Source of the DNA: Bromus sterilis
Taxonomy: Eukaryota > Streptophyta > Magnoliopsida > Poales > Poaceae
Assembly: GCA_950022295.1 (NCBI GenBank)
Contig: OX465595.1
Coordinates: 278,825,770 to 278,889,769, forward strand
DNA length: 64,000 bases
Reading direction: 5' to 3'
Each line of letters starts with the position of its first letter. The first letter of the stretch is position 1. This document shows positions 1 to 11,520 of this stretch, one piece after another. A model generated the notes under the pieces. It was not told the origin of the DNA. It was given only the letters and a program-made list of their open reading frames with translations, and made no database searches. The translations under genes and the position numbers were made by a program.

Positions 1-537
1 ATTTTAGGGGCACTTATGCAACTCAACTGAAAAAACTCAGAACATACGGAAGTTTCATAATTGTACAGAGCATACTGTGTAAAAATTTCAGCTCAAAAAG
101 ATGAACTGGGATTTTTCTGGAATTATTCTGGTCACGAGGACAGAATCTGTTTTCTGGACAGCATGTCACAACTTTTACTTCCCTTGCTGTAAGAGGCTAT
201 AACTTGGCACAAAGCTGAAAAATAAAGATACAATGATGTTGCTACAGTAGTAACAATCATCAAGACACAACAAAAGCAAAAAGAAAAACCTAAATTCGTT
301 GCGGGCTGCCTCCCGAAAGCGCTTTCTTTTATGCCTTTAAGCTAGGCATGATGCAAAAGATCAAGTTGTAGCAATCGAATCATTATCAAGATCATCAAAA
401 AGCTCTTAAATTGTACAACTAGTCTTAAGAGGTCTTTGAAATAAAGGCGTAATGAAGATACTTCTAGGGAGAAAAACAAAAGGCGGAAAATCAATGGAAG
501 TTTCATTTATAAAATTATCAAAGAGAGGTATTTCTTC

Positions 538-1182
538 CTAAGTTTTCACGGTTTCAACTTCTTTAGCAATGGGTGGTTTATTTTTAGGTCGGGGAACCCT
601 TGGGACATAATTGAACTTAGGTTCCCTTCTTGCTGAAGTCTCTACCTTTTTTGGTTTGATTGAGGAAAAAGTAGTTCCTAGAGTATTAATGATTTCCTCA
701 ATCTTATCAATCCTAGAAAGATCCGTATCACGGGATTTGATGACCTCCAAAGTTTTAATAATTTTAAGCATGGAGCTCTCAAGCCTATTCAAATTTCCTT
801 GAATCTTGCGTTCCAACTCATTTATCCTAGTTATACTTGGTATTTCTAACTCTATCTTTTCAAGTTTCTTCATAATGTGAGCTAGAGTTATATCTTCTTG
901 TATGCTAGCAATAGGGAGATTTCCAACAAGATTTTCAATAACAGTAAGAGACTCCCAAGTCGGGGATTCTAGAAAATTCCCATTGATAGCAGTATCTAAT
1001 ATGAACCTATTCCAAGGAGTAATCCCGACATAAAAATTTCTAAGCAGGATAGTAGTGGATTGCTTCTTGGTGGCTCTTTTTTGAGAATCATTAATTCTAT
1101 ACCAAGCATCTTTTAAACTTTATCCACCTTTTTGTTTAAAGGTGAGAACCTCTGTCTCAACAAAGGCAAAAGGGCCAGACAT
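538..1182 (-). pseudogene. gag-like pseudogene of element C with one in-frame stop
   Basis: The frame starts at an ATG at 1182-1180 (MSGPFAFVETEVLTF) and stays open to the stop at 538-540, except for a single TAA at codon 21 where related elements usually have a sense codon. About 214 codons. The middle (ILDTAINGNFLESPT) and the Lys/Glu-rich, coiled-coil-like end (starting MKKLEKIELEIPSITRI at 873) are typical of capsid-type proteins of grass Gypsy elements. No zinc knuckle, protease or polymerase is seen. It probably made a capsid protein that packed element RNA; with the stop it is presumably dead. The family assignment is by recognition only. Confidence 0.7.
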
Positions 1183-1317
1183 AATGACAACTAGCTAGAT
1201 AAATAAAAAATTTGTAAATTTTGATAAAAGACACAAATATAAAACTGAAAGGTAAACTAACAAGACTAAAACACAAAGGTAAAGGGTAGTGTGCTACTCC
1301 CCTATCTTAGCACTCGG

Positions 1318-1337
1318 AGTCCCCAGCAACGGCGCCA
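1318..1337 (-). other. Primer-binding site of element C
   Basis: Minus strand reads TGGCGCCGTTGCTGGGGAC, six bases inside the LTR end. This is the tRNA-Asp-type primer site usual in Athila-lineage elements, with one mismatch from the common TGGCGCCGTTGCCGGGGAC form. Confidence 0.75.
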
Positions 1338-1343
1338 GAAATT

Positions 1344-2966
1344 TGCTTGATGGCTTCTCGCCCTTCGTTGGTTACCCCAAGTGGAAGGTTGAGATGTAGC
1401 GCAGCAGCAAGTTTCCCTCAGTGAAGATACCAAGGTTTGACTCCAGTAGGACTCCAGAGATGATAAGTAGGTGTCAGTGGCGCAACTGACGCATACCTGT
1501 ACACAGACACAGATAACTTTGTTCCCAACGAAGTTCAGAGAGGTTGTCAATCTCTCCAGTCTTGTTGTTCACAAAGGGTAAAACACAAAGGATAATGATA
1601 GCAACTGAAAGTAAAAAGCAGGAAAGTAAATAAGCGTGGAAACAGTAATAAGGATATGGACCGGGATACGTGATGTTCACTAGTGATGTCTCTCTCCCAA
1701 AAGACGATAAAACTGCTAAGCGAGGTAGACAAATTACAGAAGGGCAATTGACAGGATTATGAACGCACCGCAATGCTAACTATGCTACAAAAGAAAGGAA
1801 GAGGCTCAAAAGCACGGGAAGTACCCCAAAATAAGTAGACCGTAATCCAACTGCATCTACTACTAATCATCCACCTTGAGATATCTATCCAGAACATCTC
1901 GCTGGTATTAAGTTGCGAGCCCCACCCAAAGTGTAAACCCAAAGCAACTTACAACTGCATTAAAAAGAACTTTGCGTAAAGTAAACAATCCTTGCAACCG
2001 CGGTTACAAGAACCATTGTTTTCCCCCTTGTGGCAACAGCACATCCCCTAGACTCATGTTTCTGTCACTCAAGCGTGTCATCGGGGGGCATGAACCATCA
2101 ATCGAGCATAACGTTCCCTCTTGGAGTCACTACCTACTACTTGGCCAAAGCAATAAACAGCAACGGAGAACATGCAAGAATTACTTAGGAACAAAAATAT
2201 AAGAGATAAAAACCAAATATATTACTCTATCACAATCTGAACATAATCTCATAATCCATCAGATCCCATCAAACTCAGCATAGCAATAGCAGAAAGATTA
2301 CAAAAGTACCTCGATCATGTAGGGCAGCTCACGAGGTCTAAACCATGAAGAACAAAGAGGGGAGGATAACGTCACATAGCTAATGATCATGGACCCATGG
2401 TCCAAGGAAAACTACTCACGAGATATCCGGGGAGCATCCATGGTGGAGAGGAAACTCCCGGAGGTCGGCCCTCCCTCCGGCAGGGTGCCGGGAAGAGGTA
2501 TTCTGGTGCTCCCGATCTCGGAAGCGCGGCGGAGCAGAGGCGAGTTTGCGAAATAGGGTTCTGTCTTCGGAGTTTCCCCGTGACGGAGAATAAATAGGCG
2601 AAGGGGGGCAGCCAGAGGTGGACCAGGGGCCCCAGCCGCCCCCCTGGCGCGGCCAGGGGTGGGGCCGCGCCGGGTGGCTGCCTGGGCCTCCCCTGGCTCC
2701 CCTCTGGCCCCACTCGGGCTCTTCGCGAAGCTTCCTATACGCTGATTTTTCCTGTATTTTTCCCGGAATTTTTCTGGCATTTTTTATATGGGGGAAAACT
2801 GAAATAGAAAAACAGCAGAAAACCGGAACTGGCACTGGGGTGCACTGAGTTAATAGGTTAGTCCAAATATGATCAAAAGTGTATGAAAGTGTATTTAGAT
2901 CATAGAAATATCACACAAAACATGCATGGAGCAAGTAGAAATTATAGATACGTTTTGGACGTATCA
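1344..2966 (-). repeat. 5' LTR of Athila-like element C
   Basis: On the minus strand it starts TGATACGTCCAAAACG at 2966 and ends ...TCAAGCA next to the primer site. About 1,620 bp, similar in length and sequence to the 1,659-bp LTRs of elements A and B. It is inserted into the chromovirus-like LTR that resumes at 2967, within the segment related to 22680-22740. Open frames in its GC-rich middle (2390-2850) are not genes: the same stretch recurs in every LTR copy. Confidence 0.85.
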
Positions 2967-5016
2967 GTAAGCTCCACGGTAGAGGTACGGTCATCGACGA
3001 AGTAGTCGATCACAGGGGCATCAGCAGCGGACGTCGAGACTACCGGACAATAAGAGAGGGGGAAGAAACAATAAATACGCAACAATAATAGCAATATAAA
3101 TACAAGACATGACATATGAAAAGTTAACGATGCTCTAACGTTGTACGATACACGTAGCACGGAGCGGGAAATCATCCGTGGATGAACTGTCAGCTCCGGG
3201 TGATTACCGGACAGGGTGTCCGCAGGGGGAAGGTATCATGTCGGAGGTGTCATGGACATCCGACAAACATGTGAAGGGGTGAAACCGTGTTAGTTGATCT
3301 ATTCTGAACAACTTTCGTGTTCGGAATAAATTCATCCGGGTACTTTAGCAGTACCGGACAATTTATCGGACAGTCGGTCCGGAGGGGGGCGGTTCGATGT
3401 TCGTTGTGTTAGAGGGGTGGGATAGAAATACGGATACCATATTCGTATTCGTTATATTTTTCTGATCAATTTTCATGTATAAAGTTTTTGAATCTGAGTT
3501 ACGGTTTAAAAGTTATTGAATTTCAAAGTTTAAATCATTTTTAAACAATTTTCTGAATTTCTTTTATTATTAAATTCCAACATTATCCAAAACATTATCC
3601 ACAACAGTGCCTGACATGTGGGACCCACATGTCAGCCTCTGTTTATTTATCAAACATTTTAATAAAAGTAAAAGAGGCACTGGCCCACATGTCAGTGACA
3701 TTCCTATTTCTAATTTAAGTTAAATAAATCCCTGACAGGTGGGGCCTAGGTGTCATAGAGAGTAACTAATATTGCCACTTAATTAAAGCTAAACATGCAG
3801 TGGGACCTACCTTTCATAGAGACAGTAATCACTAATCAATTTTAATTAGCCAGAATATTAATTAGAAGGGCTAGGCCCACATGTCAGGGAGCCAAATACT
3901 TAACACTAGTCTAATCTTTAATTAGGAGACTAATTAACAGGGAGGTGCTAGCCACGGCCTGCCCAGACAGGGGCCTCGCCGTCGGCAGGGGAGCACGGCG
4001 GCTGGGCCAAAACCGGCGATGTGGGGGAAGGCTCCGGCGTGGCCATGGCCAGGTGCAGTGCGGCTGGCGGTTGCTGCGCAGGGGGGGCATGGGTGCGCGG
4101 CCAGGGGGCGCCATGGCGGAGCGATGGAGCTCCGAGCCATGGCCCGAGGCGACGAGGAGGGGGAAGGGGGGAGGCACTCACTTGAGCAGAGAGGGGGAAA
4201 GGTCGCGCAGGGGTCCGGCGTGGCTCGGGGGAGGGGGTCGCCGGAGTTGCGGGTTGGGGCGGCGGTCGCGGCGACGCCGGCTCCACCGAGCTCCTGTGCG
4301 GGGGAGGCCGGGCACGAGTCAGGGAGACGACGGGGGAGGCGGGATCCGACTGAGAAAGGAGGAGGGGGGTGGTTCGATCCACAATTCCTGGAGGGGGGGA
4401 AGATATTTAGCCGACGTCCGAGTGCTGTAGCGACCCCGGCGCGAGGTGGTGGAGGGCGACCATGGAGCGAGAAGAGGAACAGGAAGGAGGTGGGGAAAGG
4501 AAAGAGGAGGCTGCGGGTGGGCCGGGGGTGGGCCTCGCCTAGGGCGAGGGATAGCCCTTTTTCTTTTGTTTTTTTCTTTCCTTTGCTGTTTGTATTAAAT
4601 TTATTTTGCTACCTATGTAATTTTGTTCAACATGAAAATGGTTTGTATAATTGTATTACACCATGTAAGCATACCACAAAAAGTTTGGGGCTTTTAAAAA
4701 TGTTTTGCTATGTTTTTGTGTTGCAACTATTCATTGGTGTTGTTTTGCTAGTTGTTTGAATTGTTTGATTTTTCTAGTGGCATAATAAAATACCATAACC
4801 ACATGGGCATACCCCACTGATTATTTGTGATTTAAGAAAAGTGGTTGCATAATTTTTGGACAAGTTTCATTTGCAACATTATTTTTAATATCAACAAAAG
4901 GCATTTTGGACTTGATTTGATTCAAACTTGATGATGGCATGATTAGCAACAGTGATTGGCAACAGTAATTGTCACTAGTAAAAGGATTACTGTTATAGAA
5001 GACTGAGGGTGTTACA
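2967..5016 (-). repeat. Chromovirus-like LTR (minus strand), interrupted by element C
   Basis: On the minus strand it starts TGTAACACCCTCAGTCTTC at 5016, matching the LTR start at 18271, and can be followed to 2967 where element C is inserted. It contains the family's AT-rich first part, a GC-rich middle (3940-4560) and a conserved late segment (GACTACTTCGTCGA). The junction at 5016/5017 lies within an Athila-like LTR, so this element inserted into element D. Frames of 140-246 codons in the GC-rich middle have no recognisable domain. Confidence 0.75.
3611..3635. repeat. Perfect 12-bp-arm palindrome with one central base
   Basis: Arms CTGACATGTGGG and CCCACATGTCAG flank a single A. Variants of the TGACATGTGGG(A/C)CCCA motif recur in the related LTRs near 3690, 3731, 3883, 13598, 19483 and 19748. 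Confidence 0.85.
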
Positions 5017-5650
5017 TAAACCATGAAGAACAAAGAGGGGAGGAGAACATCACATAGCTACTGATCATGGACCCATGGTCCAAGGTGGACTACTCACGGT
5101 TCATCCGGGAAGCATCCATGGTGGTGGAGAAGCTCCCGGAGATGGTTCCTCCCTCCGGCGGGGTGCCGGGAAGAGGGCTCCTGGTGCTCCCTATCTTGGA
5201 AGCGCGGAGGCGGCGGAACAGAGGAGAGATCGCGAAAAAGGGTTCTGTCCTCGAGGGTTTCGGGACGAGAGGGATATATAGGCGAAGGGGGGAAGCCAGA
5301 GGTGGACCAGAGGCCCCAGGCGCCCCCCTGGGGCGTCCTAGGAGGTGGCCGCGCCAGGTGGCCGCCTGGGCCACCCCTGGCTCCCCTCTAGCCCCACTTG
5401 GGCTCTTCCCGAATCTTCCTGTACGCTGATTTTTCCTATATTTTTCCCGGAATTTTTCTGCCACTTTAAGTAATGTGAAAACCTGAAATACAAAAACAGC
5501 AGAAAACAGGAACTGCTACTGGGGTGCACTAGGTTAATAGGTTAGTCCAAATATGATCAAAAGTGTATATAAGTGCATCAATATCATAGAAATATCACAC
5601 AAAAGATGCATGGAGCAAGCAGAAATTATAGATACGTTTTGGACGTATCA
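5017..5650 (-). repeat. 3' LTR of element D (first part only)
   Basis: Starts TGATACGTCCAAAACG at 5650 on the minus strand, directly preceded by the polypurine tract GCTTGGGGATGT. Only the first 634 bp are present here because a chromovirus-like LTR is inserted at 5016/5017. Clearly similar (roughly 95 percent by eye) to the matching part of 8081-8715. Confidence 0.8.
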
Positions 5651-7354
5651 ACATCCCCAAGCTTAATTCTTGCTCGTCCTTGAGTAGGTAAATGATAACA
5701 AGCATAATTTCTGTGGTGACATGCTACTAACCATATAAGAACTTTTAAGTAAAGAAATAAAGGCATGTAATTCAATTCAAGTCATAACAGGCAAGAGTAT
5801 ATATTAGCACTGAAACAAGCAACATAAGAACATAAAGGTGCAAGAGCTCTCGCTGTCCGTGACTCGAATGTCTCCAAATGGTGTTTGCGTGCAAGAAAGG
5901 GGATAGGGATATACGAGAGAGTAAAACATATTTTTTATTGTTGATAACTTAATCTACTAAAGTTTCACACTTGGTCTTCTTTGGAATCTTATCTTGACTT
6001 ATCCCCAGACCACTAGCCAGGTACAAGTCAAAATGATCCACTCCCTTTCGGTATTTTGAGAACTCATGCAATGGATGAGCATAAGCAAGAAAGTTGACAC
6101 CTAGGATGGAAAAGAGAGAAAAAAAGATGGGGGAGGAAGACAAAAAAGGTGTGAAAGGCTCACATCAATGACGATAATCATAGGAGAGAGAAAGCCAAAT
6201 GATAGATATGATGTGAGGAGTAGGGATTGCCATGCAACGGGTGGACATATGAGCTAAGGTAAGCTCTCCAATGGAACTAGTGGGCGTGCATCTAACTTGC
6301 TTGCTCAAGAAGACCTAGAGCTCATTTGAGGAGGCTCATCATTGGAATATACAAGCCAAGTTCTATTGTGTGAAGGTCCCAACATAGTTATATGCATGAA
6401 TGATAATCTCTATGGAATACAAGATATAAGATGGAGTACGAGTGTGGATCTCTCAAAAGGAATAGTAGGGTGCCCCCTTCTCTCTTTTTATTTCTTTTTA
6501 TCTTTTTTCTATTTTTTTGTATTTTTTGGTGGCCTCAATGGCTCTTTCTATTTAACTCTCATTTGTCCTCTTTGGGATCTTTTGATTTTTTCCTCTTTGG
6601 GATCTTTTGATTTTTTCCTCTTTGGGATATTTTCCTCACTTTAGGGGCAACACTCTATATATTACAAGAAGTATAGAAGATCTTTCACACTTTACAAAAG
6701 TACTCAACATAAAGAAAATGAAACTATCATGAAGTATGAAAATGTATGCCTCTGCCAGTGTAGAAGGATATGCAATGATACTAGCGCGTCATGTAGCAAT
6801 GATTAGGGAAAAGCCAACTAGCATGCGGCTCATCAATCAAGCAAAAGCATGTATGACATGAAGATCAAGTCATGAGAAGGTGGATGTTGCATGGCAATGT
6901 ATCTCGGAAATGCTATGGAAATGCCTTGATAGGTAGGTATGGTGGCTGTTTTGAGGAAGGATATAATGAGGCTTATACTGACAGAGCGTATCGTGCCAAG
7001 GATTTGGATGCACCGGCGAAGTATGCGCCAACTCTCAAGGTGAGAAAGGGCAATGCACGGTACCGAAGAGGCTAGAAATATATGGCTGGGTGGAAGTGTC
7101 AACTTTCGAATACTCACATTAGTCCGAAGAACTCATGCACTTATTATCGGTAACTCTCAATCTAATTAGGAGGTTCACAAAGAGACAAGTACCCCGACGA
7201 GGAGTTTATTGGGGTTTGGTTATCCTTGCGCATCCTCGACTCATGGTACGTGAGTGTACTCTAATATTCTACCCCTCATAAGAGTAGTGATCCATCTAGT
7301 AGCTAGAGTTCTCAACTAGTTTTGTAGGTTTTTTAAAATAAACACGGCTTTCCC
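5651..7354 (-). mobile_element. Non-coding interior of deleted Athila-like element D
   Basis: Matches the 3' internal region of elements A and B (27652-29330 and 36583-39790). No protein domain is recognisable. gag, protease and the primer site are missing because of a deletion ending near 7361. A short tandem repeat lies at 6566-6640. Confidence 0.8.
6566..6640. repeat. 25-bp tandem repeat, three copies
   Basis: The unit starts TCCTCTTTGGGATCTTTTGA and begins at 6566, 6591 and 6616. The matching places in elements A and B have about two copies, so the number varies between copies of the family. Confidence 0.8.
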
Positions 7355-8715
7355 AAAATAAAGCAGAAAATAAATAGTGGGTGTAAACAGTGTTGGAAAT
7401 ATGGACCGGGGTCCCATGAAGTTCACCAGTTATGTCTCTCTCCCAAAAGACGATAAAATAGCCATGTGAGGTAAACAAATTACAGCTGGGCAATTGACAG
7501 GATTATGTGCGCAAACCAATGCTAACTATGCTATAAAGAAAGGAAGAGGCTTAAAAGCATGGGCGATACGCCAAGACAAGTAGACCAAAATCCATCTGCA
7601 TCTACCTACTAATCATCCACCTTGAGATATCTATCCAGAACATCTCGCTGGTATTAAGTTGCGAATCCCACCCAAAGTGTAAACTCAAAGCAACAGGAAA
7701 CTGCATTAAAGAACTTTGCGTAAAGTAAACAATCCTTGCACCCGCAAGTACAAGCATCGTTGTTTTCTCCCTTGTGGCAACAGCACATCCCCTAGACTCA
7801 TGTTTCTGTCACTCAAGCTAGTCATCAAGGGGCATGAACCCACAATCATGCATAACGCTCCCTCTTGGAGTCACTACCTACTACTTGGCCAAAGCAATAA
7901 ACAGCAACGGAGGACCTGCAAGAATTACTCAAGAACATAAATATAAAAGAGGAGAATCAAATATATTACTCAAACACAATATGAACATAGTCTCATAATC
8001 CATCAGATCCCAGCAGACTCAACATAGCAACAGCAGAAAGATTACATATGTGCCTCGATCATGTAGGGCATCTCACGAGGTCTAAACCATGAAGAACAAA
8101 GAGGGGAGGAGAACATCACATAGCTACTGATCATGGACCCATGGTCCAAGGTGGACTACTCACGGTTCATCCGGGAAGCATCCATGGTGGCGGAGAAGCT
8201 CCTGGAGGTGGTTCCTCCCTCCGGCAGGGTGCTGGGAAGAGGGCTCCTGGTGATCCCGATCTTGGAAGGGCGGTGGCGGCAGAACAGAGGAGAGATCGCG
8301 AAAAAGGGTTCTGTCCTCGAGGGTTTCGGGACGAGAGGTATATATAGGAGAAGGGGGCATCCAGAGGTGGACCAAGGGCCCCAGGCGCCCCCCTGGCGCG
8401 GCCTAGGGGGTGGCCGCACCAGGTGGCCTCCTGGGACACCCCTGGCTCCCCTCTGTCCCCACTTGGGCTCTTCCCGAAGCTTCCTGGACGCTGATTTTTC
8501 CTATAATTGTCCCGGAATTTTTCTGGCACTTTAAGTAATGGGAAAACCTGAAATACAAAAACAACAGAAAACAGGAACTGGCACTGGGGTGCTCTGAGTT
8601 AATAGGTTAGTCCAAATATGATCAAAAGTGTATCGAAGTGCATCAATATCATAGCAATATCATACAAAAGATGCATGGAGCAAGCAGAAATTATTGATAC
8701 GTTTTGGACCTATCA
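7355..8715 (-). repeat. 5' LTR of element D (last part deleted)
   Basis: Minus-strand LTR starting at 8715 (TGATAGGTCCAAAACG, one change from the family start). It breaks off at about 7361, where it is fused to internal sequence. Compared with element A, the deletion removes everything between positions equivalent to 29333 and 33079. Confidence 0.8.
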
Positions 8716-10388
8716 GGTACTCTCGGAGACGATGTGATCTTGCGATCGACTACACCTTCGGCTTTGTCTTCTCATCGGGTAAGGGGGAGCATATATCATG
8801 CTTATAACTTTTAGCTCACTTACCGAGGTATAGGATAGAATGATTGCTTGATCCTACCACCTCACAATTGTGCCTCCATAACAAAACCAAAACAGCCATG
8901 TTCCTCCACATCCTAGCGAACCTTTGTTTGGCCATGTACCTTGATTGCTTAACAACTTCTTAGTATGCAAGCTTAGATTGCTACAACTGTTGTTGTCTGT
9001 TTGTCCTTGGATTGGGCTATCACATTATTATATTGTTTTGTATGATATGATTATTATAATGTTGACTATACTCGACGAAGGATGGAAGGTCTAGGCTATC
9101 CCGCCTCGATGCTTTGTTCCATTCAATTGACCTAGGACCCAAGTTCCAGGTATTGTGTCTCTTGACGAGCATGCCTAACCACATGTGGGATACTATGGGG
9201 TCCCATTTTCATACCTACCTAGCTTCAAACATTTCTAGTGGTGGCCCAAGCTGATTTACCATTTAAAAACCCCGTGTGTGTGCTTGGTTGGACCCCCTCA
9301 CAGTTTTTAAACAACCCGGGCCAGCGGGGATAGAGTTCCTCTGTTGGTCCACACTGGTGAGCTAGGTAAGCCCCTGAGTTCAGGTGAGGCTAACCCCGAC
9401 CTTAGCCATACGGAAGAGTCCGATCCGAGGGCGCGGCCGGCTATTGGCTTGGGTGTCGACTCCCCGGGGGCCCCGGAGTTGTGTGTGGTTAGTTAGAGGG
9501 ACTTGTCATTTCGGATCTCTCGGAACTAAATCATAAAATGGTTGTCTGTGATGGCTAGCAACTGAGACAGATGGGCGTGCGTGCGGAGCCTTGTTATGTG
9601 CAGTTGGTACAACGCTGCAGGGTTAAATCTTTTCGAGAAGCCGTGTCCACGGTTATGGGCGACTTGAGACCTACTCCTTGTTCATAGACAACAAAAACTG
9701 AGTTAATCTTAATAACTTGATTAACATGTGTGTGCCTTGACTGCTTCTTCTTCATCGGAGAATGAAAGAGGAAGAAAAGGATAGGATAGGTGTTATGTTT
9801 GCGTAAGTAGCTGATTGCAAGACTTGTTGGAGGCGATTCCTCATCGAATGCTTGGTTCTCATCTTACTCTAAATAGATCGTTAGCCACTTAATACATTGC
9901 TAGTGCGGATGCAACCTCAACCACTACCCCCATCTTACCGTGAGAAGCTAGTTATCTGACTTGTTGATATAGCTCACCCATTTCTTCTCTCTTTTACTCA
10001 CGTTATGCAAACGATCTTGGACTACAGAGGAGCTCGACGACCCTTCTTCTGGATGCCTTCGTGGAGACTCGACGACGACTAGTTAGGTGGATCCAGGCGG
10101 AGAGCCTAGACCCGCGTGGTCATGGTAATAGTATGTTTTACCTTTGCCATTAGACATTTGATTGTAGTCTGTACTCAGACATATATCTTCCGTTGATGTA
10201 ATGTATTTAAGCCAGCTGTATGCTGATCTTATGAGATGGTGTATCCTTGTAGCTGTATTTGTGATATCATGTTTAAATCTAAGACATATGGCTTCGTCAT
10301 ATGTTGCGGTGGGTCCGATATGTGCTTCGTCCTCGGGTCTGGACGGAAACATCCTGATCTGAAGCAGTACCGCATATCGAGTCTTACA
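8716..10388 (-). repeat. LTR of a second Gypsy-like family (minus strand)
   Basis: On the minus strand it starts TGTAAGACTCGATATGCGG at 10388. It matches the plus-strand LTR at 17902-18270 plus 24703-25590 over about 1.25 kb, then continues to the junction with element D at 8715/8716. The true LTR end was not located. No coding capacity is seen. Confidence 0.65.
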
Positions 10389-10648
10389 CGTAGAGAGGCT
10401 GGCGGTCCTTTATTTGCAACCGTGGGTTTTCACCCTAAACATATCAGACCGATTTTAAAAGACCCGTCAGTCCTACATCACCCACGCAATAATTTTTAGA
10501 ATTGTGGTCGTTCGGGTATGTTTCCCAGACGGTTAATTTTTTTCCCAAGCGGTTTTTTATTTATACCGTTTGCGTTGATAGCACCGCAAACAGTTTCGTA
10601 CAAATGACTGGGAAAGAAGTATCGTGTTAGCCCCTCTTTGCACTAGTG
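10389..10648 (-). mobile_element. End of a CACTA (En/Spm) DNA transposon
   Basis: Read from 10648 on the minus strand the sequence starts CACTAGTGCAAAGAGGGGC, a CACTA-type terminal inverted repeat. Short repeated motifs (accgtttgcg, agacggt, aagcggt) look like the subterminal repeats of this class. The other end is not found. The border with the LTR at 10388 is where that LTR inserted into, or joined, the CACTA. Confidence 0.65.
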
Positions 10649-11515
10649 GGTGATCCCATGATGTTTCCCCTTCTTCTATGTATTGGATTTGATGCACTCA
10701 CTTGTCTTTATCTAGTATAATCTCCGAGACCATGGTGACAACGGTCTATTGGACATAGATTAAAAGAATATTTTCATGAGTGATTTCTTCTATAGTGAAT
10801 TGATTTAAGATTCAGAGTCTCTTCGTGCTTGTATTTAACTATCCTCAAGATATATTGTGGTGATTGTGGTACTCTCTCTGGAGGGCCGCGGTAACATTGG
10901 GAAAGGCATAGATGAGAACTACGTACTGTGAGGTGTGCTTTTGAAGCCCTACATAATTCTTGTCCTCTCCTGATCACAAAGGAATGACCTCCGAGTACGT
11001 CTTCATTGCATGTTTTGATGGAAATATCATGTGATTAGACTATGTTAATGTTGTTGGGAGTTACCACTAGTGAAAGTATGAAGCATAGGCGTTGTTTCTC
11101 ACCATTGTTAAACCGTTTGTGCTAACTTTTGTCACTTGTTACCTTGCTGTAATTTTTATTACAGATTTATATTACCTTGCTTTGCCACACCAATCACCCA
11201 TATTTCACACTCTCCTCCCCGAACTAGTGCACCTATACAATTTTCCATTGTATTAGGTGTCTTGGGGACACAAGAGACTTCTTGCTTCTTAACTGCAGGG
11301 TTGTTTGAGAAAGACCATCTTGAACCTCTACTTCCCTGAGTTCAATAAACCCTAGGTCATCCACTTGTGGGAAATTGTTGTTGTCCTACGAACCTCCGCG
11401 CTTGGAGGCCCAACATAGTCCACAAGAAAATAAGCATGTGTAGACATCACATGGCCCGAGGCCACCTCGAGCCCCAAGAGAATGCCCAGGAGCCCCGTGG
11501 TATTCGTCTTCATCG
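10649..11515 (+). mobile_element. Retrotransposon remnant, family uncertain
   Basis: No open frame or domain is recognised. The end (ttggaggcccaacat...gtagacatca near 11407-11450) resembles the end of a common Triticeae LTR-retrotransposon segment. The solo LTR at 11521 is inserted beyond it. Confidence 0.4.
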
Positions 11516-11520
11516 ACGAC

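Larger units (their letters stand above)
1..1343 (-). mobile_element. Internal part of Athila-like LTR retrotransposon C (runs off the left edge)
   Basis: The first 500 bases match the interior of the two Athila-like elements further right (compare 30211-30540), including the stretch around 'cgttgcgggctgcctcccg'. The element reads on the minus strand: its 5' LTR lies at 1344-2966, followed by a primer-binding site and leader, then a gag-type reading frame. The leader resembles that of elements A and B, but the gag frame does not. The 3' half lies outside the window. Confidence 0.8.

Noticed and set aside
3945..4759. Plus-strand frames of 161 and 246 codons
   Set aside because: GC-rich part of a minus-strand LTR; Gly/Arg-rich sequence, no domain, not conserved in related LTRs.
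5067..5429. Recurring 70-140 codon frames starting MDPWSKVDYSR or MVQGGLLTVHP (also near 8141, 27100, 33856, 36017, 44175)
   Set aside because: The same LTR segment in each Athila-like copy; they repeat because the LTR repeats, and there is no recognised domain. They might be a short LTR-encoded frame but nothing shows it.
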